A stretch of 64,000 bases of DNA from Lutjanus erythropterus (lineage: Eukaryota; Chordata; Actinopteri; Lutjaniformes; Lutjanidae): assembly GCA_020091685.1 (NCBI GenBank), contig CM034601.1, positions 5,540,429-5,604,428 on the forward strand. The letters run 5' to 3'. The notes below the pieces were generated by a model. That model made no database searches and had not been told where the DNA came from. It worked only from the letters and a program-made list of their open reading frames with translations. The first letter of the stretch is position 1, and each line of letters begins with the position of its first letter. Of the stretch, positions 1 to 15,852 are shown in pieces. The translations under genes were made by a program, and so were the position numbers.

Positions 1-135
1 AATGATGGGTGCAGATTGTGCCTGTAGATCGAAGTGAGTCAGAAAGGAGTTTCTGTGACGGTGTAACTTAAGTTTTGACTGTGAAAAATATGGCTCTACT
101 ATAAAACGCCTACTTTTAGAATGGAGTTTGGTTTA
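1..135. repeat. interspersed repeat, copy A
   Basis: The stretch from GTGCCTGTAGATCGAAGTGA to TTTTAGAATGGAGTTTGG is closely matched at 36,335-36,462 in the same orientation, differing by scattered substitutions and small gaps. This shows a dispersed repeat, probably a non-autonomous transposon. The rest of 136-1,152 is intron with no exon I recognise. Confidence 0.8.
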
Positions 136-1152
136 ACAGCATGTTCACTTGAAAGATCACTGGGAGCAAAGCTAAGCTGCGCCCTTAGCTTTGAGCAAAT
201 GATTTCTCTGTCTATGTAGATGCAAACCAACCAAAAAAATTTAAGCTTCTCCCTTTTGGTTGCAGAGAACAAAGAAAATGTAGTTAACAGAGCAGATCTG
301 TGACAAAAGACATGCAAGTTAATTTTAGCTGTCCTTTTTAAATAATAAATCATCTTTTTTTTACATAGATTTTTGTGAGTTTCTAACCTTCAAATGTTTT
401 GTCAGGCAGTGCCTCACTCTACTTTACAGCCCGTCTTTGCTTTGCTCTAGTTAACAAATGGCAGACACCTGGCACAGGTGACAGATACCGTGTGGAGCCG
501 CAGCAGACGAGGGTAACTATTAACCATTGAGATGAATATCAGCAGGTGAATACTCCGCCGCACTGAATAAGAGAGCCATTGTAAAAGTAGAGCAAAATGG
601 GTGACCTATTCCTTTAAGGCAACATATTAGGCCTTACGTAAACGTGGGGACGAGGCTGACCTACATGCCGCAGCAGCAAAATATGAACTTTTAAAAACAT
701 AATGAAAGTTTGGTCCAATTATTATCTTACCTCCCCATGGCCTGAAGACATGACTGACCCATAAAACTGACACCTCGTTTATGAACGGACAGTCTGATCA
801 CATGCTAATGCGGTGCTTATAGAGCTGCTCGGGCTTCTTTATGGGCTTTCTGCTTAATTAGAGAGTATAGTGTGAGAAAGAGGGGGGCGCAGCGCAGAGT
901 AAATGAGTCAGACTGAAACCCACTGTGACTTAAGTGCATCGTATAGACCCGACTGCTCTGCCATTGCTTAGCAACAAACTAATTGCCCCCTCAAACAACA
1001 ATCATACATTTGTTTCCCCTGCAGAAACCTTATGTTTGTGCAGGTTTTCGCCAAACAGAAAACAATATCTTTAAAGAAAAAGTGTGGTTAATTACACATG
1101 GGCAATAAATATAAATATGTTGCTGCGTCTCGAGTGTTTTCTGCTACTCAAC

Positions 1153-1263
1153 CTTTGAGTCGTCTGTTCGTCCATGACCAGAGAGATGTAGCCCTCGATC
1201 AGGGAGAAGGAGAAGAAGCGGATGTGGCTGGAGTCCTCGCTGGATGCTCCAGGCTCCTTTGGC
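1153..1263 (-). CDS. castor2: castor2 coding exon 6 (residues 212-248 plus two bases)
   Basis: The acceptor TTTCCAG is followed by GCCAAAGGAG. The exon reads [13 protein letters not shown], then [20 protein letters not shown] and TTQ, ending CAAAG before GTTGAGT. The linker [12 protein letters not shown] is variable in the family and bridges the two ACT pairs; [13 protein letters not shown] is strongly conserved. The donor (AG|GTTGAG) has T at +3, which is weaker than the other donors, but the next expected residue (Arg-Phe-Pro) needs exactly this phase. Later exons were not found in bases 1-1152. Confidence 0.9.
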
Positions 1264-4200
1264 CTGGAAAGAAAGAAACTAAAGTCAGTGTGCTCGAACT
1301 CGAGATGCAGAAATCATGTTCTGGTTATCTCACACCTACAGCAGTGACTGGTTAGGTTTCACACGTTTTCATTTTTATCCTTTTCAAACTGGTGCCGTCT
1401 TGTTAACCACAGGATTGAAATGCTATTTATGGGCCAGCAGCAGGAGATGGGAAGCAACCGCCATGTTCACATTTTTTTCTTTTCTTACCCTTCTTTTTTT
1501 TTTTTTTTTTTTACACTAAATTAATGAATGAATACCTCAAAAACTCGACCAGTCATACAGGGAGAGGAAGACATAAAAATAAACTAGAAGAGATGTAATC
1601 CATTTGCAATCACCAACATTTTGATTAGTGTAACGGAATTTAATTACATTTATTTAGTAATTTAATTGATGACACACAGCCCTTACTGGCTGGTAATGAG
1701 GTGTAAACGACCTTTTTTTGTGTTCGTTCATCGTTGTCAAAACTGTTACATGAAACGTAAGTGTAAAATTAGAAAACTAAACTTCTTGTGACGGCTCACG
1801 TTTATTTGCGCTCATACTGTAAGGAGACGCCACCGCAGTAATGGAGACTTGTTAACTTCTGGTACTTCGCCACATTCGTCTATAGCTTTTATATATTTGA
1901 TTTTATATAACTTTTTCTAAAAATTGTGACTCACTGCAAGCATGAGAGGCCCTTGAGCATACAGTCATAAATGTGCACTTAACATTTTAGGCTGATGAGT
2001 CCAGTTGTGTGTGAGAGTAGCTGCAGACAAGCTCCAGGTCCATTGATCACACACACACACACGTGCACACAAATAATGAACAAAAGTGACAGCCACACTA
2101 GCAGCACTGTGAGGCTATACTCTGAGCTAAATGCCATCCTTTATCCTTTAATGTCAGTTCATCTGGTAGTTGATGAAACTTTGTCAGTGACCAAAATAAT
2201 TAGGATTCGTATTGACTGCACTGATTTCATTGTAATCCGTCCCATGTTTTACAAATTCCTGTCATCTGTGTGAACCGAACGAATGACTGTGCCATTCCTA
2301 GATTACCACTGCTAGTGTGATCTCAGTCGAGGCAGTTATTGTTGGTAACATCCTATCATTCATTAATACGCCCTAAAAAGATGTTGTGCATGACTCCTCA
2401 GTCTCGCACACTAAAATCCTTTCATTTTCAGCCCAGAGTTGTTTTGAAAGCTGTAAACACACATTCCAAAAAACAGAAAACAGAAAAGGCTGTTGTCTGT
2501 GTGTCTGTATTTAATATGAGACGAGCTGGTTCTTCTTACCCTCCAGAGTAAAACATGACGTCCATGAGCAGGGTGGCTACAGAGGGCAGTGTGTCTGGGT
2601 CCAGGCTGGTCACACAGAACATGTTGCTGGGACTAGATAAGGGGTGGATGATGGGACGGGGCACTGGAAAACAAAAATGATCCAACACATGTGGGTTTAC
2701 AGGCAGCAATGTCACAGAGAAGCATTTTGATAAAAGTTTGAGCATTCAGTCTCATGATATCTTTCAAAACTGCTGCGTCCAAGATGAACAAAGAACATTC
2801 AAGCTCTAAATAAATAGTAAACATTATGAATTGCCAAACAGTTATTTGGTTGAGCCCAGTGTGGTGAATTTAAATTATTCAGGAAATGCAAATATTCTGG
2901 TCACAACAAAATTCCTGCATGAGTTGTTTTTTGTGCATGAAAGACAATATGGATTTGTTTTAAAGGTTAAACTTTACATATTACACATTTATATCTGGCA
3001 CTTTGTGGAACTTATTTCATACAATTATTAAGTATCAGTGATGAAATGTCACTATGGTTGGGCTGCACTAAGAAGGAGTCATTTTCAAACCTGATTAAAC
3101 TTATGATGATTAATGAAATATGTAATTTACCACAGCTGTAAGGTGCTGGAAAAGTCATGTGCTCCACTTGTTATCTGATATACAAGTATACTGTATGTGT
3201 TTCATACATGGGCCTTTATGTCTTTATATGTTTCAGAGGCTGTAATGCTGTCAGAGAATATGCAATATGTTGCTGTGGAAATAAAGCTTTTATTGAGGAG
3301 GAAAAAGTTATTAGGTTTTGTTTGGTATCACCAACATTTTTTGTGTTTCTAATAACAATTAATTTAATGATTGTTTAATTAAAGAAAGTGCTTGGAATTT
3401 GCAACCCTAAAGAGAACTCAGTCACCATTTATTGCTCATGACATTCATCTATTTTGTCTCCTCAGGGCCACCATGGAAAGCCATCTGGACAACCCATACA
3501 ATGTGCCCGATGTGGTCGTCACCATCGCCAACAATGACATTGATTTTTGATTTTGATTTTTTTTTTTTGATTTGTCTGTTCCATTGCTGCTGGTTTAAAA
3601 ACAATATTTGGTGAAGTTTTCCTACTTTGGTCCCTCATCAGACGAGGGATTCCTTCAAGTGTTGCAATCAAAGGATAAAATCCAACACCGAACTTTAAAT
3701 CTAATCCTTGCTGCTGTTGATCGTTTGCCTCAAATATAAAATCCAGCTTTATGAGTCCTTTTCAGAAACGTAGCTGCTGTTTTAAACAAGCTGGAGTGTT
3801 TTCAAGAGGGGAACATTTAAGCCAAAGGAAAAAAAACACATTTATTTTCAAATACTGCCGTGCTCAAAGCTTTCAAAAATGAACTTTTTTAAAATATATA
3901 ATAATGTATGTATGTATATATGTGTTGCTCATAAGTTCATGACCAGGTATGTATGTATGTATGTATGTATGTATGTATGTATGTATGTATGTATTGGTCA
4001 TAAGTTCATGACCAGGTATGTATGTATGTATGTATGTTGTATGTGATGGTCATAAGTTCATGATCAGGTATGTATGTATGTATGTATGTGTTGGTCATAA
4101 GTTCATGATCATGTATGTATGTATGTATGTATAAATGTATGTATGTATGTATTATTCATAAGTTCATGACCAGGTATGTATGTATGTATGTATGTATGTG

Positions 4201-5418
4201 ATGGTCATAAGTTCATGATCAGGTATGTATGTATGTATGTATGTGTTGGTCATAAGTTCATGATCATGTGTATGGTATGTATGTATTGGTCATAAGTTCA
4301 TGATCAGGTATGTATGTATGTATGTGTATTGGTCATAAGTTCATGATCAGGTATGTATGTATGTATTTATGTATTGGTCATAAGTTCATGATCAGGTATG
4401 TATGTATGTATTGTCATAAGTTCATGATCAGGTATGTATGTATGTATGTATGTATGTATGTATGTATGTATGTATGTATGTGTTGGTCAAGTTCATGACC
4501 AGGTATGTATGTATGTATGTATGTATGTATGTATGTATGTATGTATGTATGTATGTATGTATGTATGTATGTATGTGTATATGGGTCATAAGTTCATGAC
4601 CAGGTATGTATGTATGTATTGTCATAAGTTCATGATCAGGTATGTATGTATGTATGTATGTGTATGTATGTATGTATGTATGTATGTATGTATGTATGTA
4701 TAGTGTTGTATGTATGTATGTATGTGTTGGTCATAAGTTCATGACAGGTATGTATGTATGTATGTATGTACAGTATGTATGTATGTATTGTCATAAGTTC
4801 ATGATCATGAACTTATTACCAATACATACATATACATGATCATAAACTCATGACAACACATACATACATACATACACATCTGATCATCAACTTATGACAA
4901 TAGATACATACATAAATACATTCCTGATCATGAACTTATGACCAAAACATGCATACAGACATACATACATACATACTATTATTACATACATACTACCTGA
5001 TCATCAACTTATGACAATACATACATACATACATAAATACATACATAAATACCTGATCATGAACTCATGACCAACACATACATACATACATACTTACATA
5101 CATACATACATACCTGGTCATGAACTTATGAACAACACATACATACATACATATATACATACATACCTGATCATGAACTTATGACAATACATACATATAT
5201 ACATACATACATACATATATACATACATAATTTGATCATGAACTTATGATTAAACACATACATACATACATACATACATACATACTTACATACATACATA
5301 CATACATACATACCTGATCATGAACTTATGACTAACACATACATACATACATACATACATACATACATACATACATACATACTGATCATGAACTTATGAC
5401 AATACATACATACATACA

Positions 5419-5450
<32 letters not shown>

Positions 5451-8400
5451 CCTGATCATGAACTATGACTAACACATACATACATATTGATACATACCTG
5501 ATCATGAACTCAATACATACATACATACATACATACATACACGGTCATGAACTTATGACTAATATATACACAGCATACATATATACTACATAGATATTTA
5601 TCCGATCATGAATCTCATGACTAATACTCATGATACATACATACATTACACAGCATGTTATTATCTTATCATGACGAGAGGATCATCATGATAGTATAAG
5701 ATAGAGCATGATGTTATGATATCATACACATACATACCTGTATGTATGTATGTGGCGTATGTATGTATGTATGTATGTATGTATGTATGTATGTATGTAT
5801 GTATGTATTGGTCATAAGTTCATGATCAGGTGGTATGTATATGTATTGGTATGTTCATGATGATCATAAGTTCATGATTGTGTATGTATGTATGGCGTAT
5901 GTATGTCTGGGTCATAGGTCTATGACGATGTATGTATGTATGTATGTATGTATGGTATGTATGTATGTATTGTCATAAGTTCATAAGAGGTATGTAATGT
6001 ATGTATGTATGTATGTATGTATGCATGTATGTATGTATGGATGTATGTATTGGTCATAAGTTCATGACCAGGTATGTATGTATGTATGTATGTATGTATG
6101 TATGTATGTATGTATGTATAAAGTATGTATGTATGTATTGTCATAAGTTCATAATCAGGTATGTATGTATGTATGTATGTATGTGATGTCATAGATCAGG
6201 TATGTATGTATGTATGTATGTGTTGGTCATAAGTTCATGATCATACATGTATGTATGTATGTATGTATGTATGTATGTATGTATGTATTATTGGTAAGTT
6301 CATGACTAGGTATATGTATGTATGTATGTATGTGATGGTCATAAGTTCATGATCAGGTATGGTATATATGTATGTGTTGGTCATAAGTTCATGATCATGT
6401 ATGTATGTGTATGTATGTGTATGTATGTATGTATTAATAAGTTCATGATCAGGTATGTATGTATGTATGTATGTATTGGTCATAAGTTCATGATCAGGTA
6501 TGTATGTATATGTGTATGGTCATAAGTTCTATGATCAGGTATGTATGTATGTATTGTCAAGTTCATGATCAGGTATGTATGTATGTATGTATGGTATGTA
6601 TGTATGTATGTATGTATGTATGTATAATGCAATATGAGTTCATGATCAGGTATGTATGTGTATGTATGCATGTATGTATGTATGTGTATATGGGTCAGAA
6701 TACATATGTATGTGTATGTATGTGTATTTGTCATAAGTTCATGATCAGGTATGTATGTATGTATGTGCATAGAGCAGATGTATTGTATGTATGTATGTAT
6801 GTATGTAGGTGTTGGTCACAAGTTCATGACCAGGTATGTATGTATGTATGTATGTTGTGAGCAGATGTATGTATGTATTGTCATAAGTTCATGATCATGA
6901 ACTTATTACAAATACATATATATATACATGATCAGAACTCATGACTAATACATTACATACATACATACATATCTGATCAACTATACAATAGATACATACA
7001 TAAATACATTCCTGATCATGAACTTATGACTCAACACATGCATATTACATACATACATATATACATACGCACATACATACATACATACTTGATCATCAAC
7101 TTATGATAATACATACATACATACAAATACATACATAAATACCTGATCATGAACTCATGACCAAACATACATACATACTTTCTACATACATACATACACA
7201 TACCTGGTCATGAACTATGAAATAAACATACATACATACATACATATATACATACATACTGATCATGAACTTATGACAATACATACATATATACATACAT
7301 ACATACATACATACATATACATACCTGATCATGAACTTATGACTAACATATATATATACATACATACATACATACATACATATACTTACTAAACATACAT
7401 ACATACACATATATACTTGATCAACTTATGACTAACACATACATACATACATACATACATACCTGATCATGAACTTACATCAACATATACATATATATGT
7501 ATATATACATACTTGATCATGAATTTATGATTATACATACATAAGATACATAGAGCAAACATACATACATATATACATGCATACAAGTACATACCTGTCA
7601 TGAACTTATGACTTAGATATTACAGATACATACATAATAATTACTGATCACAACTATGTATGATCATGAATCTTGAGATTGATATGACAGATATTGATAT
7701 GAACTATGAGATTTACATGACAGGATGTATATGCAGTATGTACATACAATGTGGCAGCATAAGTGCATGACAAAGTTCATGTATATATGTGTAAGGTGTA
7801 CAAACATGTGTAAGGCATACAAATTCAGTATTGTATGTTCATGAATGTGTATGTACATGTATGTGCAAAGTGTATAATGTGTGTATGTAAGTATGTATGT
7901 GGTATGTATGCATAGGTAATGTATGTGGTATGTGCTGTATGTATGTATGTATATGTATTGAGCCAGTTCATGACCAGGTATGTATGTGTATGTATGTATG
8001 TATGTATGTATGTATGTATGTATGTATGTATGTATGTATGTATGTATAGTCAAAAGTTCATGATCAGACATGTATACATGTATCAATAAGTTGATGATCA
8101 TATATACATGTTGTAATAAGTTCACACTGATATACATAATAATATATGTCATACTATGTATAAATAATGTATGTATGTATGTATGTATGTATACAATGTC
8201 ATGAAAGTTCATGAACAGGTATGTATGTATGTATTGTATGTTCATGATCAGGTATGTAGGTATATGTATGTATGGTATGTATGTATGTTTAAGTTCAATC
8301 AACAAAGGTATGTAGTCATGATCAGATATGTATGTATGTGGCGGTGTCATAAGTTCATGATCAAAGGTAAATGTATGTATGGTATATGTGTATGGGTATG

Positions 8401-11184
8401 TAGGTAAAGGGAACATAAGTTCATGATCAGGTATGTATGTATGTATGTGTAAAAGGTGATGGTAAATATTGGTCATAAGTTCTTGATCAGGTATGTATGT
8501 ATGTATGTATGTATGTATGTGGCATGGTGTATGTATGTATGTATGTGGCTGGTCATGTTCATGACTAGGTATGTATGTATGTATGTTGTCAAAGTTCATA
8601 CATATGTATGTATTTATGTACTGGTCATGCTGAAGAGTATATATATGTGTTTGGTATAAGTCATATGATCGTTGGTGTATGTGTATGTATTAGTCAGTTC
8701 ACAGATCAGGTATGTATGGTGGTATATGGCATGTATTGGTCATGCAGGTCATGATGAGGTGTGTATATGTATGTATGTATGTACATAAGGTATATCAGGT
8801 ATATGTATGTATGTATTGTCATAAGTTCAGACATATAACATTCATAACAATGTATCATGTATGTATGAAATAATGTCATAAAGAACTATGTATGTATGTA
8901 TGTAATCATAAGTTTATGATCAGATATGTATGTATGTATGTATGTTCATGATCTATGTATAGTAGGTATGTATGTATGTATGTAAGGTAATAAGTCATAA
9001 GTCAATGATCAGGTATGTAATGGTATGTATGTATGTAATACAATGTAATGTATATGGTGATAGTATGTATTGGCTGTGTTCAACAGTAGTACATAGGTGT
9101 TAGTGTGTTCATATTGTAAAATGTGTATATATGTATGTATGATGATCATGTATGTATGTATGTATGTTTTGGTCATAAGTTCATGATCAGGTAATGTAAG
9201 TGTATGTATGTATGTATGTGTTGGTCATGTTCATGATCAGGTATGTATGTATGTATGTATTGGTCATAAGTTCATGACTAGGTATGTATGTGTATGTATG
9301 TATGTATGTATGTATGTATGTATGTATGTATGTATGAGTCATTATGTTCACATCAGATATGTATGTATGTCATATATCATGTAAGGTATGTATAATATAC
9401 AAAGGGGTTGTATGTATGTAATAACATGTTTGACTGTGTATGTATACATTGGTAAGAAGTTCATGCAGGTATGTATATACAGGTATATGTATGGCAAGAA
9501 TGTAAGTCATGATCAGATATGTATGTGCTGGCTATAAGTTCATATAGATGATATATGTATGTATTGTCATAAACACATCAGGTATATTGGCATATGTATT
9601 GGCGTTCATGATAGGTATGTATGTATGTATGTATGTGTTGGTCAATAAGTTCATGACCAGGTGTATGTAATGTATGTATGTATGTATGTATGTATGTATG
9701 TATGTATGTATGTATGTTGGTTTGTTGATGATGTATGTATGTATGTGCTACTATAAGTTCATGATCATGTATATGTATGTATGTATGTATGTATTGGCAA
9801 GTTCATGATCAGGTATGTATGTATGTGTATTGTCATAAGTTCATGATCAGGCGTATGTATGTATGTATGTATTGGTCACAAGTTCATGATTATGTATATG
9901 TATGTATTTGTCATAAGTTCATGATTGTATGTATGTGTATGTATGTGCCATAAGTTGGACATAAGTATGATGTATGTATGTATGTATGTATGTAGTGTCA
10001 TAAGTTCATGATCAGGTATGTATGTATGTATTGGTCATAAGGTGATGATCAGGTATGTATGTGACAGATGTATGTATGTATGCATGTATACAGAGTATGT
10101 ATGTATGTATGCATGTAATGGTCAAGTAAGTTCATGATCAGGCATGTATGTATGTATGTATGATGTATGTATGTATGTATTGTCATAAGTTCATGATCAT
10201 GAACTTATTAATACATACATATATACATGATCATAAACTCATGACCAATACATACATACATACATATCTGATCATCAACTTATGACAATAGATACATACA
10301 TACATACTGATCATCAACTATGACCAATTACATGTATACATACATATTCATGCATACATACATACATACATACATACTTATTGATCATAAAAATATATAT
10401 ATGATGTATACATATGCATGTGATATGCTTCTGATGAAGTCTACTCATGCATTCAATATATACATATGTAGCACTGTATATACATGCATGTTTAGTTTGA
10501 AATATGATACAAACATATATAAAGTTATTACATTATATATACATACATTAAGAACAATTTGATTTAGTTTACACTAACTACATATACATATTACATACAT
10601 ACATACATACATACATACCTGATCATGAACTTATGACAATACATACATACATACATACACATACATACATACATACATACATATACATACATACCTGATC
10701 AAGAACTTATGACTAACAATACATACATACATACATATACCTGATCATGAACTTATGACCAATACATACATACACATACATACATACATACACTGATCAT
10801 GAACTTATGACTACTACATACATATATTATTACACATACATATTATTATTACACTGGTCATGAACTTATGACCAATATGATACATACACATACATACATA
10901 CATACATACCTGATCATGAACTTATGACCAATACATACATACATATATACATACATACATACATACATACCTTATTATGAACTTATGATACATAGATACA
11001 TATGATAGCATAAGATACACATACATACATACATACCTGTATGTATGTATGTATGTATGGTCATAAGTTCATGATCAGATCATAAGTTCATGATCAGGTA
11101 TGTATGTATGTATGTATGTATGTATGTATGTATGTATGGTATGTATGTATGTATATATGTATGTATTGGTCATATGTTCATGAC

Positions 11185-11216
<32 letters not shown>

Positions 11217-14200
11217 TGTATGTATGTATGTATGTATGTATGTATTGGTCTATAGGTTCATGACTTAGTGTGTGTGTATGTATGTATGTATTGTCATAAG
11301 TTCATGATCAGGTATGTATGTATGTATGTATGTATGTATGTATGTATGTATGTATGTATGTATGTATGTATGTATGTATGTATGTATTGGTCATAAGTTC
11401 ATGATCAGTATGTATGTAGGTATGTATGTGTATGTATGTATGTATGTATGTATGTATGATGTATGTATTGTCATAAGTTCATGACCAGGTACATATGTAT
11501 GTATGTATGTATGTGTTAGTCAAAGTTCATGATCAGGTATGTATATATGTATCATTGTTGATGATCATCCATGTATGTATGTATGTATGTTTGGCTTATG
11601 TTCAATGATCAGATATGTATGTATGTATTGGTCATAAGTTCATGATCAGGTATGTATGTATGTATGTACATGTATTTATTGTCATAAGTTCAATCAGGTA
11701 TGTATATGTATTGGTCATAAGTTCATGATCAGATACGTATGTATGTATGTATGTATTACATAAGTTCATGATCAGGTATGTATGTGATGTATGTATGTAT
11801 GTATGTATGTATGTATGTATGTATGTATGTATGTATTGGCATAAGTTCATGACCAGGTATGTATGTATGTATGTATGTATGTATGTTAGCTAAAAGTTCA
11901 TGGTCAGGTATGTATTTGTACTGGCATAAGTTGATGATCATGTATGTATGTATGTATGTTTGGCATAAGTTCATGATCGATATGTATGTATGTATTGGTC
12001 ATAAGTTCATGATCATGTATAAGTATGTATGTATATATGTATGTATGTATGTATTGTCATAGGTTTATGATTTAGGTGTGTATTATGTATGTATGTATGT
12101 ATGTACGACACGCATGTGATGCATGTATGTATGTATGTATGTATAGATATGTACAGTATGATGTATGTATGATGTATGTATGTATTGTCATAAGTTCATA
12201 ATCATGTATGTATGTATGTTTTGGTCCAAGTTCATGATCAGATATATGTCTGTATTGTTCTAAGTTCACATCAGGTATGTATGTATGTATGTATGTATGT
12301 ATGTATGTATGTATGTATGTATGTATACATGTATGGTCATAAGTTCATGATCAGACATATGCATGTATTGTCATAAGTTCATGATCAGGTGGTATGATGT
12401 ATGTATACATGTACATACATGTATGTATGTATACATGTATGTATACATGTATGTATGATGCATACAAGTTCATGATCATACATACATACTATTGGCAAGT
12501 TCACATCATGTATGTATGTATATGTATGGTACATGTATACATGTATGTATACATGTAATGTATGTATTGGTCATAAGTTCATGATCAGGTATGTATGTAT
12601 GTATGTACTGTCATAAGTTCATGATCATGTATGTATGCATACATTCGTCATAAGTTGATGATCAGTATGTATGTATGCATGCATGCATGTATTGTATCAT
12701 GTTGATGAACAGGCATGTGTACATATATATGTACAGTCATGTTCATGTATGTATGTATGTATGTATGTATGTACGCATGCATGTGACATTACAAGTTCAT
12801 GATCAGGTATGTATGTATGTATGTATGTGTTAGTCATAAGTTCATGATCATGTATGTATGTATGACAGAGCGTATGTATATTACCATAAGTTACATGATC
12901 ATGTATGTATGTGGCAGAACTGTTGTCATGATCAGGTGCATATGATGTATGCATGTATGGGCTGATGGTTGTCAAGTTGATGATCGGTATGTAGCAGATA
13001 CATAGAGCAAAGGTATTACGTATGATGCATTGGTCATGTTGATGATTTCAGGTATACATGTATGTATATATGCATAGTCACAAGTTTATGACTGTACATG
13101 TATGTATGTATGCATGTATACATACATGTATGCATGCATGATGGTTAAGTTCATGATCATATGTATATGTATGCATAGCAAGATGTGTTGGTCATAAGTT
13201 CATGATCATATGTATGTGAGCAGTATGTATACGCATTAAACACAAGTTCATGATCGCATGCATGCATAGAGCAACAAGGTCACAAGTTCATGAGCAGGTA
13301 TATATGTATGTATGCTGTATGCACATTGGCAAGTTCATGATCAGGCATGTATGTACAGTATTGTCATGTTCATGATCAGGTATGTATAGTATGCATGATG
13401 TATGTATGTGAGGTATGTGTTGGTCATAAGTTCATGATCAGGTATGTACAGATAAACATACATGTATGTATGTATTTATTGTCATAAGATGATCATGAAC
13501 TTATTACTAATACATACATATATACATGATCATAAACTCATGATCAATAGTATACATACATACATATCTGATCATCAACTTATGACAATAGATACATACA
13601 TACATACATTCCTGATCATGAACTTATGACCAACATACATGCATATACATACATACACACATACATACACATACATACCTGATGATCAACTTATGACAAT
13701 ACATACATACATACATAAATACATACATACATACTTGATCATGAACTCATGACCAACACATACATACATACATATTTACATACATACATACATACCTCAT
13801 GAACTTATGAACAACACATACATACATACATACATACATACATACATACCTGATCATGAACTTATGACAATACATACATACATACATACATACATACCTG
13901 ATCATGAACTTATGACTAACACATACATACGCATATACATACATACATACATACATAGATATATACCTGATCATCAACTTATGACCAATACATACATACA
14001 TACATACATACATACCTGATCATGAACTTATGACAATACATACATACATACATACATACATACATACCTGATCATGAACTTATGACCACATATACATACA
14101 TACATACCTGATCATGAACTTATGACCAATACATGCATACATACATACATATACATACATACACGGTCATGAACTTATGACCAATACATACATACACATA

Positions 14201-14717
14201 CATACCTGATCATGAACTTATGACCAATACATACATACATATATACATACATACATACATACATATACATACATACATACATACATACCTGATTAATGAA
14301 CTTATGACTAATACATACATACCTGATCATGAACTTATGACCAAATACATATGCCATACATACATACATACCTGATCATGAACTTATGACCAATACATAC
14401 ATACATACATACACATACATACATACATACACATACATACCTTATCATGAACTTATGACTAATACATACATACATACATACATACATACCTAATCATGAA
14501 CTTATGACTACACTTACATACATACATACATACATACCTGATCATGAACTTATGACCAACACATACATACATACATACATACATACATACATACATACAT
14601 ACACGATCATGAACTTATGACCAATACATACATACATACATACATACATACCTGATCATGACCTTATGACTACTACATACATACATACATACATACCTGA
14701 TCATGAACTTATGACCA

Positions 14718-14748
<31 letters not shown>

Positions 14749-15595
14749 CATACACACACACACAATACACACACACACCTGATCATGAACTTATGACCAA
14801 TACATACATACATACATACATACATACATACATACATACATACCTGATCATGGACTTATGACACATACATACATACACATATATTACATACATACATACA
14901 TACCTGATCATGAACTTATGACCAATACATACATACATACATACATATATACCTGATCATGAACTTGTGACACATACATACACATGATCATGAACTTATG
15001 ATACAATACATACATACATAATCATGAACCTATGACCAATACAGACATACATACCCCATTATGAACTCATGACTAATACATACATATATACATACATACA
15101 TATATACATAATACATATACCTGGTCATGAACTTATGACCAATAAATACATACATACATACCTGATCATGAACTTATGACCCACACATACATACTAACAT
15201 ACATACATACATACATACCTGATCATGAACTTATGACCAATACATACATACATACATTCACACATACATACCTGATCATGAACTTATGACCAATACATAC
15301 ATACATACACACATACATACCTGTTCATGAACTTATGACTAATGAATACATAACATAACACAATTGATCATGAACTTAATGACATAAATACATACACATA
15401 CACACACATATTGCATACCTGATCATGAACTTATGACAATACACATAGTACACACATATATCTGATCATGAACTTATGACACATACATATATACATATAT
15501 AAATACATACATGATCATGAACTTATGACCACATACATACATACATACATACATACATACCTGATCATGAACTTATGACCAATACATGTTACAAC

Positions 15596-15626
<31 letters not shown>

Positions 15627-15821
15627 ACATACATACACACATACCTGTACATGAACTCATGACCAATACATACATACACATACATACATACATACCTGAT
15701 CATGAACTTATGATCAACAAATACATACATACCATACATACATACATACATACCTCTGATCATGAACTTATGACACATACATACATACATACATACCTGA
15801 TCATGAACTTATGACCCACAA

Positions 15822-15852
<31 letters not shown>

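Noticed and set aside
1..1152. Search for the remaining C-terminal castor2 exons
   Set aside because: No segment resembling the expected FPSNLL...GELW or GQPLGFDECG blocks was found in this stretch. They should lie left of the window.
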